This document shows, in pieces, positions 7,711 to 16,008 of a DNA stretch of 49,170 nucleotides. The stretch's first letter is position 1. Each line of letters opens with the position of its first letter. The notes beneath the pieces are model-generated. The model searched no databases and had not been told where the DNA came from. It saw only the letters and a program-made list of their open reading frames with translations. The DNA lies in the NCBI GenBank assembly GCA_019116705.1, contig DXBF01000063.1, forward strand, positions 1 through 49,170. Reading direction: 5' to 3'. The position numbers were made by a program, and so were the translations under genes. The DNA is from Candidatus Gemmiger avistercoris. Its GTDB lineage: Bacteria; Bacillota; Clostridia; Oscillospirales; Ruminococcaceae.

Positions 7711-10527
7711 TCAGGGGTTGCGGCCCACGCCGTAGGTGGGCGCTTCCGGCAGGACAAAATTTTCGGTGAAATTGCTGGTGTTGTCGTTGATATTCATACG
7801 GACGTCCCAGAACAGGTCGCCGTAATCGCGCAGGATGGTGTAGTTTCCCTCACCCAGGGCCGCCAGGGTGGCGGTATCGCCCACCAGCAGCACATTGTCG
7901 CCCTCGGGCTCATAGCCGGTCAGGCTCTTGTGGTAGGTGCGGGTGACGGCGCCGCCGTCGATGAGGCTCTGCGCCGCGTCGGCCGTGGTGGAGACCAGCA
8001 CCAGCCGGGCCGTGGCAGGCAGGGAATCCAACAGCGTCTGGCGGGTGATGTCGCCGTACTCCAGTTCGGTCACGCCGCCGGCCACGCCGGTGACTTCCGC
8101 CTCCGCCCAGCCTTCGGGCCAGTGGCTGCGGTCATTTTCGGCGATCTCCTCATAGAGCGTGGCCAGATAGTTGGCATAGCTGATGGTGCGGCCGGCGTCG
8201 GGGTTGGCCGCATAGGTGAACAGCGGCGTGTTCAGGATGCTGGTATCGCTGGCGTCCAGTTCCTCCAGCACCGCCACCGCCGCATAGTAGGCCGCGGCCC
8301 CCTGCTGTTCGGCCTGGTCGGCGCGCTCGGTGGGCGCGCTGGGGTCGGCCGCATCCGCTGCCGTATCCTTCTCCGGGTCGGCAGCGTCGGAAGCCGCCGG
8401 GGTCTCCTGCTGCCCGCCGTCGCCGTACTGTTCCCAGGCGGCGCGGTCGGCCAACAATGTGCCGGCGGCCACAGGGTCGGCCAGTTCCACACGGCAGCCG
8501 CCGCCCTGGGTGAAGACCAGGTTCAGGCGCCCCACCCCTTCCAGGGCGTGCCCCGCGGCCAGCACCGGCAGCGCGCCGGTCTGGTTTTCCGCCGCGCCGC
8601 CGTCGATGACCGCCGTGACCCCCAGTTCGGCCAGGGAGTCCTGCAGCGCGCTCACATCCACGCCCGGCGTGGCGATGCAGAGGATGGCGTCGGCCCCTTC
8701 GGCCTGCAGGGCGGCCACCTGCTCGCCCGCCGTCTGGATCAGATCGTTGGCCAGGGGCGTTTCCTCATTGACCAGGCCGATGGTCTGGGTCACGGTGGCG
8801 GTGTCCGCCAGCGAGAAGAAGCCGATCTTGTACCCGGCGCGCTCCACGATATAATTCATGCCGTTGGTGATGCGGTTGCGGTTCCAGCTGGTGGAACGGT
8901 AGAAGATGGCCGCGCCCTCGGAATCGCGCAGATTGGCGGCCAGCGAAGGCCCAGCGGCCATGTTGGCGTCGCTGCGCAGGCGGGCGATGCCGTACGCCAG
9001 GTCCCCGGCCCCAAAGGCCTGCAGGTCATACCCTGCGCCGGAGAAGGCGCTGAGCATATCCATACCGCCGGTCAGGCTGGCGCTGAGGGTGCCGTGCAGG
9101 CTGCCGCCCGCGTCCAGCAGGATGGAGTCCGGGGTGGCGCCCTTGAGGGCCGCCACGTCGGCCAGACTGGCCCCGTCGCCCGCGCGGCTGCCCGCCAGCT
9201 GCCCGGTGGCAAAGACGGGGACCGTGATGTCCCCCACCCGCACCAGGCAGGAGATGCTCTCGGTCCCGTCGGCGAGGGTGGCGGTGACGGTACATTCACC
9301 GCTGTCTGCCCGGGCGCGGACCACACCGTTTTTGTCTACCGTGGCCACGTCGGTGTCGCTGCTCTGCCAGAAGACCTGCTGGCCGCCTTCCTCCTCGGCG
9401 GGCTGGTTGGTGGTCAGGGTGGCGCGGGCGTCCTTGCCGTCCAGATGCAGTTCGATCTGGCGGGTATCGTTGACCATGACGGGGTCCACGGCTTTGCCCA
9501 GGCCGTCGGCAACGCCCGTGAAGGCGAAGGGCCGCATGACGAAGTCGATGTCCACCGTTTCGCTCTGCACGCCGTAGTCGGCGCCGGGGGCCGTGTAGGT
9601 ACACTGCCACATATCATAGGTGCCGGTATAGCCCAGCGAGTCCGAGAAACGGGCGATCCACAGGTTTTCGCGCCAGGGGTCGAAGGCAGGGTCGCTGAAA
9701 CGGGCGCGCACCCAGTTCAGCGAGGCGTAGATCCCCTGCTCGCCGGTATAGCCCAACTCCACCAGACGGTCAAAGAACGCCTTGGTGATGGCGGCCATCT
9801 CCTCGGGGAAGATGCCGCTGATGCTCTGGTCCTCCAGGTCGTAGTACACCGGGTAGGACAGCTGGTAGGGCGTGGCGGTGTAGTCCTCCAGCCCTTCCTG
9901 GGGCGGGGCCACCAGGCCCAGCAGCCGGGCCACGTGGTCGGCCTCGGAGCGGGCCTCTTCCTCGTTGGTGGCGTAGGAGTACAGGTAGACGCCGAAGGGG
10001 ATCCCCAGCCGGGTGCACTCGTCGGCGTTGCGCCGCCACTGGTCGTCATCCTGGGCCCAGCCCTGTTCCTGGCCGTCCCACTCGCCGCCGTAGCCGCAGC
10101 GGATGATGGCGAAGTCGATCCCGGCGGCTTTGGCCTGCTCCCAGTTCACTTCGCCCTGGTATTTGGATACGTCGATCCCCTTGAGCACCGCCGCGGGCAT
10201 GGCTTCCCCGCTGGCGTTGAAGTAGTACCCCAGCTCGTTTTTCTGCCAGGCGGCGGCCGTCGTGCCAAAGTCCGCGCGGGCCGGTCCGGCCGCCCCGGCG
10301 GAACACCGCGTCAGCAGCACGGATACCAGCACCACCACGAACAGGCACAACAGGCACAGCGCCAGCACCAGCCTGCTGCGGCGCCAAGCGGCGCTGCGGC
10401 GCCGGGGCGGCGTGCCGCCCGGACGCTGCGGCGGGCTGCCGCCCGCCTGGGGCCGGGGCGCGCCCTGCGCCGGGCCGGGATTGGCAGCCCGTGCAGGGCT
10501 GCGGTATACTTTGCGATCTTCAGCCAC
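7711..10527 (-). CDS. Membrane-anchored GH25 muramidase fused to Big2 and degenerate 5'-nucleotidase domains
   Basis: A 938-residue surface protein. A Pro/Arg-rich cytosolic leader precedes a membrane anchor at about residues 53-72. A GH25 lysozyme domain (about 110-335) carries GIDVSKYQG (Asp119), the acidic pair in YYDLED (Asp230, Glu232) and WIAR, so it should cleave peptidoglycan glycan. A Big2 Ig-like domain follows (about 355-433). The rest aligns with the N- and C-terminal domains of UshA-type 5'-nucleotidases, but the metal motifs are gone: DAGGSLHG replaces DAGDxxxG (residues 472-479) and GAGDLAYG replaces GNHEFDYG (506-513). A low-complexity acidic/Ala linker lies near 705-745. The GTG at 10527 follows GGGGAGG at 9 nt; the upstream ATG at 10578 overlaps the promoter -10 and is rejected. 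Confidence 0.85.
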   Translation of the reverse strand: MAEDRKVYRSPARAANPGPAQGAPRPQAGGSPPQRPGGTPPRRRSAAWRRSRLVLALCLLCLFVVVLVSVLLTRCSAGAAGPARADFGTTAAAWQKNELGYYFNASGEAMPAAVLKGIDVSKYQGEVNWEQAKAAGIDFAIIRCGYGGEWDGQEQGWAQDDDQWRRNADECTRLGIPFGVYLYSYATNEEEARSEADHVARLLGLVAPPQEGLEDYTATPYQLSYPVYYDLEDQSISGIFPEEMAAITKAFFDRLVELGYTGEQGIYASLNWVRARFSDPAFDPWRENLWIARFSDSLGYTGTYDMWQCTYTAPGADYGVQSETVDIDFVMRPFAFTGVADGLGKAVDPVMVNDTRQIELHLDGKDARATLTTNQPAEEEGGQQVFWQSSDTDVATVDKNGVVRARADSGECTVTATLADGTESISCLVRVGDITVPVFATGQLAGSRAGDGASLADVAALKGATPDSILLDAGGSLHGTLSASLTGGMDMLSAFSGAGYDLQAFGAGDLAYGIARLRSDANMAAGPSLAANLRDSEGAAIFYRSTSWNRNRITNGMNYIVERAGYKIGFFSLADTATVTQTIGLVNEETPLANDLIQTAGEQVAALQAEGADAILCIATPGVDVSALQDSLAELGVTAVIDGGAAENQTGALPVLAAGHALEGVGRLNLVFTQGGGCRVELADPVAAGTLLADRAAWEQYGDGGQQETPAASDAADPEKDTAADAADPSAPTERADQAEQQGAAAYYAAVAVLEELDASDTSILNTPLFTYAANPDAGRTISYANYLATLYEEIAENDRSHWPEGWAEAEVTGVAGGVTELEYGDITRQTLLDSLPATARLVLVSTTADAAQSLIDGGAVTRTYHKSLTGYEPEGDNVLLVGDTATLAALGEGNYTILRDYGDLFWDVRMNINDNTSNFTENFVLPEAPTYGVGRNP

Positions 10528-10576
10528 AGTGATGAACCTCCCCTTCCCACAGCGTATGCAGGTTCCCGGAATTTCC

Positions 10577-10606
10577 ATAAGTAAGAATATAGTAACATTT
10601 TGTCAA
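10577..10606 (-). promoter_or_regulatory. Promoter of the GH25 operon
   Basis: TTGACA (10601-10606) is followed after 18 nt by the weak -10 ACTTAT (10577-10582) on the minus strand, in an AT-rich patch. The predicted start near 10570 leaves about 42 nt before the GTG start. Confidence 0.55.
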
Positions 10607-10651
10607 ATAAATTACAATGCAAAACTCCTGCCACAAAATGTAAAATTCCAC

Positions 10652-10681
10652 AAAAAAATGCGCCCCCAACCGGGAGCGCAT
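10652..10681 (-). terminator. Terminator after tcdA
   Basis: ATGCGC/GCGCAT outer arms plus CCC/GGG inner arms with one mismatch are followed by seven U on the minus strand, 11 nt past the tcdA stop. Confidence 0.85.
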
Positions 10682-10692
10682 GGCATGTTTGT

Positions 10693-11433
10693 TCAGACGC
10701 CGCGGTAGGCCCCGGCCCGGCGCAGCAGGTCCTTGACCACTTCGCTGCCGCAGACCAGCCCGCAGGCCGCCGGCACGAAGGCATTGCTGGCGGGCACGGT
10801 CCGGCGGCCGGTGGCGGGTCTCTCCCCCGTTTCCCCGGCCAGGGGCGGCAGCGGGGCCTCGGTGGAAAAGACCACCTTGACCTTGCCCAGCCGCCGTTTG
10901 CGGCACTGCAGGCGGATCACTTTTGCCAGGGGGTCCACGCTGGTCTTTTCAATGTCCGCCACCCGGAACGCCGTGGGGTCCAGCTTATTGGCCGCCCCCA
11001 TGCTGCACAAAATCGGCGTGCCCGCCGCCTTGCAGCGCTCGATGAGCAGCAGCTTGGCCGAGACCGTGTCGATGCAGTCCAGCACATAATCGAACTGCGC
11101 CGGGTCGACGGCGCCCGCCGTGTCGGCGCTGTAGAACAGGCGGTTGGCATGGACCACGGTGGCGGGGTCGATGTCCGCGATGCGGGCGGCCATGGCGTCC
11201 ACTTTGTACTGCCCCAGCGTGGAATGCAGCGCTACCAGCTGGCGGTTCAGGTTGGAGAGCGCCACTGTGTCGCTGTCGAACAGGCTCAGTTCCCCCACCC
11301 CGCTGCGGGCCAGCACCTCCACGGCCTGCCCGCCCACGCCGCCGATGCCGAACACCGCCACGTGGGAGCGGCGCAGCACTTCCAGCGCCGGGGTGCCCAG
11401 CAGCGCGCGGGTGCGGGTATAGGGGTCTGTCAT
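10693..11433 (-). CDS. tcdA: tRNA threonylcarbamoyladenosine dehydratase, ThiF/E1 family
   Basis: An ATP-dependent enzyme that cyclises t6A37 of tRNAs to ct6A, strengthening decoding of ANN codons. The 246-residue length and E1-like fold fit TcdA. The nucleotide-binding GIGGVGGQAVE lies near residue 30, followed by LFDSDTVALSNLNRQ, the ThiF-family ATP site with the catalytic Arg context. DCIDTVSAKLLLIERC and LCSMGAANKLDP follow in the right order. An Ala/Pro-rich insert near residues 195-215 is slightly longer than in many homologues. The start follows GGAGGAA. It is monocistronic with its own promoter and terminator. Confidence 0.93.
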   Translation of the reverse strand: MTDPYTRTRALLGTPALEVLRRSHVAVFGIGGVGGQAVEVLARSGVGELSLFDSDTVALSNLNRQLVALHSTLGQYKVDAMAARIADIDPATVVHANRLFYSADTAGAVDPAQFDYVLDCIDTVSAKLLLIERCKAAGTPILCSMGAANKLDPTAFRVADIEKTSVDPLAKVIRLQCRKRRLGKVKVVFSTEAPLPPLAGETGERPATGRRTVPASNAFVPAACGLVCGSEVVKDLLRRAGAYRGV

Positions 11434-11480
11434 GGGTGTTTCCTCCGTTCAGGCGGCGCGGCCGCCATTTTTCTGCCGCT

Positions 11481-11510
11481 ATTGTACCCTGCACCGGGCA
11501 CTCACGTCAA
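11481..11510 (-). promoter_or_regulatory. tcdA promoter
   Basis: TTGACG (11505-11510) and TACAAT (11481-11486) lie 18 nt apart on the minus strand. The -35 lies inside the 3' end of the upstream DUF4173 gene. Confidence 0.7.
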
Positions 11511-13049
11511 GTCGGCCCCGGTGCAGCGCCAGTCCTGGCCGAACTGCAGCCGCAGCCGTGTGCGGCCGTCCACCTCCCCGTAATATACCCGGTCGGGGGC
11601 GGCGGTCAGGTCGTACAGTTCGCGGACGTCCTCAGGGGTGCGGCCCTCAAACCACCCGGCGTTGACCAGATCCACCGTATAGTCCAAAAAGCCGTCCCGG
11701 TCGCTGGCCCAGGGGGTGAAACCGCATTCCCACAGCACATGCAGATCCAGTTCCTCGTCCTGTCCGGCGGCATAGCGGGCGATGTTGCCCTGCACGATGC
11801 GCTGCTTGATGTTGGCGCAGGCCAGCAGCGTGAAGCTGACCGCCAGCACCGCCAGCCCGATGCGGGCCGCCGGGATGGCCCGGAACACCCGCACCAGGAG
11901 CAGCACAGCCCAGACCGCCAGCACGCAGAGGAACCAGCCCGCCACCACCCGGCGGGGCGTGAAGCCGTACAGCCGGATATACACCGCCAGCTTGGCCCCG
12001 GCCAGGGCTGCGAAAGCCAGCCCGTAAGCGCAGAACAGCGCTGCCAGCAGGCGGGGCAGCGGCTTTTTGCCCAAGAAGCGCACTGCCGCCAGCACCGCAA
12101 AGCCCAAAAGCAGGATGCGCAGCAGTTCCCAGAAGCCGTCCACCGCAAAATCGGCGGCCTGGGGCGCGCTCAGGCCCAGCGGGGCCGCCGCCAGCCACTC
12201 CGCCGCCTGCAGGGCAAAGAACAGCGTGTAGACGGCGCACAGCGCGCCCACGGCCACGTTGGCCGTCACGGCGGGCAGGCGGCGGAACGGTTCCAGCCCC
12301 GCGAAAAAGCGGTCTGCCGGGAACACCGGACCGCTGCGGCGCAGGCTTCCGGCCACCAGCCCGTAGAGCCACGCCCCCACCGGCAGCGAGAGCAGGACCG
12401 TCAGCAGCGTTTGCAGCAGGGTGGGACTGTCCAGCCATCCCGTCAGCCAGCGCGTCAGGGCGCGGCCCAGCGCGGCAAAGTGGGCGTCCGCCGCGGCCAG
12501 CAGCTGCCAGGCCACGGCGCAGAGCGCCAGCGTGACCAGCACAGTCAGCGCCGCGGTGGCGGCGCGGCGCAATTTCATCCGGCGGCGCAGCAGGGCGCGG
12601 CCCCCGGCCGCCAGCACGGCGATGCGGCGGAAAAAGTTCCCGAAAGGCAGCACCACCAGCCCTGCCAGCGCGTCCAGGAAGCAGAGGATGCCTGTATACC
12701 CCTGGGCCAGCATGCCGCAGCGGGCCAGCACATACCAGACCGCGAACAGATGCCAGGCCAGCGTCTGCCAACCCCACAGCACCGGCTGCTGGCCGAAAGC
12801 CCACATACCGGCCGAGAGCGTCAGCCAGCAGGCGCCCCACAGGGGCGTCTCGGGCGCGGCGGCGCGGTGCAGCGGCCGGGCCAGCAACTCCACCCACAGC
12901 AGGAACAGCAGCGCGAACACCGGCAGCCCCCACCCGGCAAAGCCGTGGTACAAAACGACTTCCCGCATATAAAAGTACGCCAGCAGGTAGCTGGCCAGCG
13001 CCCCCGCCAGGTACGGGCGCAGCGGCGCAGTCTGCAAACGTTCAGACAT
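11502..13049 (-). CDS. DUF4173 polytopic membrane protein
   Basis: A 515-residue membrane protein with roughly ten hydrophobic segments in the first ~400 residues and a soluble C-terminal tail of ~110 residues. Segment order and the C-terminal WECGFTPWASDRDGFLDYTVDLV region match the DUF4153/DUF4173 group of Firmicutes membrane proteins, which has no established function. It overlaps the end of the XRE regulator gene by 8 nt, implying coupled translation in a DUF2975-XRE-DUF4173 unit. The ATG at 13049 has a GGGAGG-like site inside the regulator 3' end. A stress or envelope-homeostasis role is a guess. Confidence 0.7.
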   Translation of the reverse strand: MSERLQTAPLRPYLAGALASYLLAYFYMREVVLYHGFAGWGLPVFALLFLLWVELLARPLHRAAAPETPLWGACWLTLSAGMWAFGQQPVLWGWQTLAWHLFAVWYVLARCGMLAQGYTGILCFLDALAGLVVLPFGNFFRRIAVLAAGGRALLRRRMKLRRAATAALTVLVTLALCAVAWQLLAAADAHFAALGRALTRWLTGWLDSPTLLQTLLTVLLSLPVGAWLYGLVAGSLRRSGPVFPADRFFAGLEPFRRLPAVTANVAVGALCAVYTLFFALQAAEWLAAAPLGLSAPQAADFAVDGFWELLRILLLGFAVLAAVRFLGKKPLPRLLAALFCAYGLAFAALAGAKLAVYIRLYGFTPRRVVAGWFLCVLAVWAVLLLVRVFRAIPAARIGLAVLAVSFTLLACANIKQRIVQGNIARYAAGQDEELDLHVLWECGFTPWASDRDGFLDYTVDLVNAGWFEGRTPEDVRELYDLTAAPDRVYYGEVDGRTRLRLQFGQDWRCTGADLT

Positions 13050-13293
13050 GGGACACCTCCCGCCCGGCCCCGGCTTTTTCTTCCGGCTCGTCGGGCACGT
13101 AGGCCAGCAGGTCGGCGGGCTGGCAGTCCAGCGCCCTGCACAGGGCTTCCAGCGTAGAAAAGCGCACGGCCCGGGCCTTGTTGTTTTTCAGGATGGACAG
13201 ATTCGCCGGAGTAATGCCGATCTCCTCGGCCAGTTCCCCCGCGCCCTTGTGGCGGCGCGCCATCATCACATCCAGATTCACCACGATGGGCAT
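13042..13293 (-). CDS. Small XRE/Cro-type transcriptional regulator
   Basis: An 83-residue DNA-binding protein of the YozG-like class. The helix-turn-helix is clear: ELAEEIGITPANLSILKN gives helices 2 and 3, and STLEALCRALDCQPADLL is the typical C-terminal helix of these minimal repressors. A Glu/Ala-rich tail follows. It is sandwiched between DUF2975 and DUF4173 genes, an arrangement common for this regulator, and probably controls this operon. An AT-rich perfect inverted repeat upstream of the promoter (13855-13874) is a candidate operator. The start follows a GGAGG in the 12-nt gap after DUF2975. Confidence 0.88.
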   Translation of the reverse strand: MPIVVNLDVMMARRHKGAGELAEEIGITPANLSILKNNKARAVRFSTLEALCRALDCQPADLLAYVPDEPEEKAGAGREVSHV

Positions 13294-13305
13294 GGGCGCA
13301 CCTCC

Positions 13306-13776
13306 TCAGATCGTGTAGTCCAGCTCGTCCTTCATGCGGACGGCCTGTGCGAAGGCGTTTTTCAGTACCCGCACCAGCAGGGCCATGAACCCGGCGGCGA
13401 TCCCCAGAAAGGCAAAGGGCAGGTAGAGCAGCACCCCGGCCGGCAGGCAGAGGAGCGCCGCCCCCACGCAGCACCAGCTGATGCGGCGCAGCGCCTGCAC
13501 AGTCTGGGGCACGAACACCTGCCCCTGCTCCAGCCTGTGCAGGAAACGGTAGAGATTGTAGAGCATCCAGAAAGCCAGCGCCGCGCACAGATACCCCAGT
13601 ACCAGCAGCGCCGCGCCCACCGCCGGGCCGCTGGCGCGCAGGTGGTGGGTGTCCATCAGCCAGGTGACGAGCCACGGCCCGCACACCGCCGCCACGGCGC
13701 TGGCCAAAATCGCCAGCACCACCACATACCGCGTCAGCGTGATGCTTTTGCGGTCATCCCATTGCCAGATCTTCAT
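13306..13776 (-). CDS. DUF2975 membrane protein
   Basis: A 156-residue protein with four predicted membrane helices, starting after the polar MKIWQWDDRKSITLTRY. The region NLYRFLHRLEQGQVFVPQTV between helices 2 and 3 is the recognisable DUF2975 loop. The family is habitually encoded just upstream of a small XRE regulator, as here. Its biochemical role is unknown; it may sense membrane state for the regulator (inference). It is first in the operon and has a strong extended -10 promoter. The ribosome-binding site is GAGAGGGG. Confidence 0.85.
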   Translation of the reverse strand: MKIWQWDDRKSITLTRYVVVLAILASAVAAVCGPWLVTWLMDTHHLRASGPAVGAALLVLGYLCAALAFWMLYNLYRFLHRLEQGQVFVPQTVQALRRISWCCVGAALLCLPAGVLLYLPFAFLGIAAGFMALLVRVLKNAFAQAVRMKDELDYTI

Positions 13777-13809
13777 ATCCGGGAACCCCTCTCTGTTTGG
13801 ATTGGCAAC

Positions 13810-13838
13810 AGTATAGCACAGGGCATATCGTTTTGCAA
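13810..13838 (-). promoter_or_regulatory. Promoter of the DUF2975-XRE-DUF4173 operon
   Basis: TTGCAA (13833-13838), a 17-nt spacer and TATACT (13810-13815) on the minus strand, with TGC directly before the -10. Confidence 0.8.
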
Positions 13839-13854
13839 GAGTTTTTTATTGTTT

Positions 13855-13874
13855 TTCAATAATTTTATATTGAA
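13855..13874. promoter_or_regulatory. AT-rich inverted repeat, candidate operator
   Basis: TTCAATA and TATTGAA form a perfect 7-bp inverted repeat with a 6-nt spacer, about 20 bp upstream of the -35. It stands out against the GC-rich genome and may bind the XRE regulator of this operon or act as an UP element. Confidence 0.45.
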
Positions 13875-13950
13875 AAGCGAAACAGGCACGTTCCCGCGCC
13901 CATACTTTTCCCGCCCCGCCAGCCGGACCGCGCAGCCCGTTCGGGAAAAG

Positions 13951-13988
13951 CAAAACCGGCCCCGCAGGATCCGTTTCCCGGGGGCCGG
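13951..13988 (-). terminator. Terminator after the RlmD-like gene
   Basis: CCGGCCCC and GGGGCCGG (8 bp) close a 17-nt loop, followed on the minus strand by TTTTGCTTTT. It lies 36 nt past the stop codon. Confidence 0.75.
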
Positions 13989-14024
13989 TCTCTACACTGT
14001 GGTTTTGCCTGCCGCGGGGCCGCC

Positions 14025-15176
14025 TTACCGTCCGGCCCGCCGTTGCAAAAGGGCGATGGTCTCAATATGGTTTGTGTGGGGGAAGAGGTCCACGGGGACA
14101 AACCGCTTCGCCCGGTAGCCCTGCCGGGTGAACAACGCCACGTCCCGGGCCAGCGTTTCGGGGTCGCAGCTCACATACACCACCCGGGTGGGAGCCATGC
14201 GGGCCACCGCCTCGATGCAGGCCGGGGTGCTGCCTGCCCGGGGCGGGTCCAGAAAGACCACGTCGGGGCGCAGCCCCTGCCCGGCGGCCCGGCGCATCCA
14301 TTCGGTGGCGTCGGCGCAGAAGAACCGCGCCTGCCGCAGCCCGTTGCGGCGGGCGTTGGCGGCCGCGTCCCGTACGGCGGCGGGGTTGCGCTCCACCCCG
14401 ATGACCTTTCCCGCCCGGGGCGCGGCACACAGCCCGATGGTGCCGATGCCGCAGTACGCGTCCACCACGGTCTCCCGCCCGGTCAGTCCGGCCAGCTCCA
14501 TAGCCGCGGCGTAGAGCACCTCGGTCTGGGCGGGGTTGACCTGGTAAAAGCTGCGGGAGGAAATGGCGAACCGCAGGCCGCACAGCGTGTCCACCACCAT
14601 CCCGGGTCCGCAGAGGACCTTTTCCCGGTTGCCCAGCACGGCGCTGGTGGCTGTGGGGTTGATGTTCTGCACGACGCTCTGCACCCAGGGCGCGCTCCCG
14701 CGCAGGGCAGCGCAGAAATTCCGGCTGCCCGGCAGGGAGGGCCCCGGCGTGACCAGTGTGACCAGCACCCGGCCCTCCCGGGTACCGCGCAGCACCACAT
14801 GGCGCAGCATCCCGGCGCGGCGGTCCTCGTCGTACGCGGTCCAGCGGCAGGCGCGCGCCGCTTCCAGCACCGCCTGCAGCGTGCGGTTGAGCGCCTGCTG
14901 CTGCAGCAGGCAGTCCGCGCTTGGCAAGACCCGGTGGGTGCCCTCCGCGTACAGGCCGCAGACCAGCCGCCCCTGCTGCATGGCAAAAGTGGCGATGGCC
15001 TTATTGCGGTAATGCCAGGGGTCCGCCATGCCGCGCACCGGCTCCACCGGCGCAAAACGGCCCAGCAGGGCCTGCAGCCGGGCCTGTTTTTGCGCCAGCT
15101 GTTCGTTGTACGGCAGCGCCAGCAGCGGGCAGCCGCCGCATTTCTTTGTAGTATTGGGACATTCTGGCCGGTTCAT
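14025..15176 (-). CDS. rlmD: 23S rRNA (uracil-C5)-methyltransferase, RumA/RlmD-type
   Basis: An AdoMet- and Fe-S-dependent enzyme that makes m5U in 23S rRNA. The 383-residue product starts directly at the iron-sulfur region: Cys6, then CGGC at 13-16, with a fourth Cys in LPSADC. It lacks the N-terminal TRAM domain of many relatives. The AdoMet motif is VDAYCGIGTIGLCAA and the catalytic Cys is in YVSCDPETLARD near the C-terminus. The ATG at 15176 follows AAGGTGG; an in-frame ORF extends further upstream but would cross the intergenic region. Gram-positive RlmCD enzymes can modify two sites, so the exact target uracil is not certain. Confidence 0.88.
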   Translation of the reverse strand: MNRPECPNTTKKCGGCPLLALPYNEQLAQKQARLQALLGRFAPVEPVRGMADPWHYRNKAIATFAMQQGRLVCGLYAEGTHRVLPSADCLLQQQALNRTLQAVLEAARACRWTAYDEDRRAGMLRHVVLRGTREGRVLVTLVTPGPSLPGSRNFCAALRGSAPWVQSVVQNINPTATSAVLGNREKVLCGPGMVVDTLCGLRFAISSRSFYQVNPAQTEVLYAAAMELAGLTGRETVVDAYCGIGTIGLCAAPRAGKVIGVERNPAAVRDAAANARRNGLRQARFFCADATEWMRRAAGQGLRPDVVFLDPPRAGSTPACIEAVARMAPTRVVYVSCDPETLARDVALFTRQGYRAKRFVPVDLFPHTNHIETIALLQRRAGR

Positions 15177-15218
15177 GGCAGGTCCACCTTTCATAAGGGG
15201 TTTTCGGGGGCTTGCGCG

Positions 15219-15230
15219 CCGTGGTACAAT
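15219..15230 (+). promoter_or_regulatory. Extended -10 promoter of the flavodoxin-fold gene
   Basis: TGGTACAAT ends at 15230 (-10 TACAAT, 15225-15230) with no strong -35. The leader to the ATG at 15310 is about 72 nt. Confidence 0.5.
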
Positions 15231-15309
15231 AGTAGACAGGCAGAGCATAGCGCCCGCCCCGCGGCGCATAAGTTTGAGGCAGGCTCTGACTGGAAATGGA
15301 GGTACTCCG

Positions 15310-15930
15310 ATGAAAGTATTACTCATCAACGGCAGCCCGCACAAAAACGGCTGCACCTGCACCGCCCTGAGCGAAGTGGCCGCCGCCCTGCAGGCCGACG
15401 GCGTCGAGACCGAGATCTTCCACATCGGCGGCGCGCCGGTAGGCGGCTGTGTGGGCTGCGGCGGCTGCGCCAAGGCCGGCAAATGCGTCTTTGGCGGGCC
15501 GGTGGCCGACGTGCTGCCTCTGGCAGAGCAGGCCGACGGCTTTGTGTTCGGCGCGCCGGTACATTACGCCACAGCCTCCGCCAGTATGCTGGGCTTTCTG
15601 CACCGTCTGGGCATGAGCGGCGGCAAGTACCTGCGCCACAAGCCCGCCGCCGTGATCACCAGCGCCCGCCGGGCCGGTACCACCACCGCACTGGAAGCGA
15701 TGGAGAAGATCCCGCAGTTCTTTGAGATGCCGCTCATCAGCTCCACCTACTGGCCGATGGTCCACGGCAGCAGCGCCGACCAGGTGCAGCTGGACGAGGA
15801 AGGCTGCCAGATCATGCGCAACCTGGGCCACAACATGGCCTGGCTGCTGCGCTGCATCGAAGCGGGCAAGGCCGCCGGGATCGACGCCCCCGTGGCTGAA
15901 AACAGCAAGCGCACCAACTTTATCCGCTGA
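15310..15930 (+). CDS. Flavodoxin-fold NAD(P)H-dependent oxidoreductase with Cys cluster
   Basis: A 206-residue cytoplasmic flavoprotein. The FMN phosphate loop is GSPHKNGCT at residues 8-16, and a Cys-rich loop (GGCVGCGGCAKAGKC, about 41-55) resembles the 4Fe-4S or redox-thiol motif of iron-sulfur flavoproteins and NADPH-dependent FMN reductases. GAPVHYATAS and STYWPMVHGS are typical later flavin-contact regions. The substrate cannot be predicted. The start at 15310 follows GGAGG; upstream in-frame codons have no such site. It stands alone between divergent and convergent neighbours. Confidence 0.88.
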   Translation: MKVLLINGSPHKNGCTCTALSEVAAALQADGVETEIFHIGGAPVGGCVGCGGCAKAGKCVFGGPVADVLPLAEQADGFVFGAPVHYATASASMLGFLHRLGMSGGKYLRHKPAAVITSARRAGTTTALEAMEKIPQFFEMPLISSTYWPMVHGSSADQVQLDEEGCQIMRNLGHNMAWLLRCIEAGKAAGIDAPVAENSKRTNFIR

Positions 15931-15953
15931 GCCGCCCCCTCAATAACCACGTA

Positions 15954-15996
15954 CGGCAGACCGTGTGCCACCCGGCGCGCGGCCTGCCGCATTTTT
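15954..15996 (+). terminator. Possible terminator after the flavodoxin-fold gene
   Basis: CGGCAG (15954-15959) and CTGCCG (15984-15989) pair across a GC-rich loop and are followed by CATTTTT. The stem is short. Confidence 0.45.
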
Positions 15997-16008
15997 ATGG
16001 GAAGGGAT

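Noticed and set aside
10528..10578. ATG at 10578 as start of the GH25 fusion, adding a CxxC-like end
   Set aside because: The ATG overlaps the -10 of the predicted promoter and lacks a ribosome-binding site, while GTG 10527 has GGGGAGG at 9 nt.
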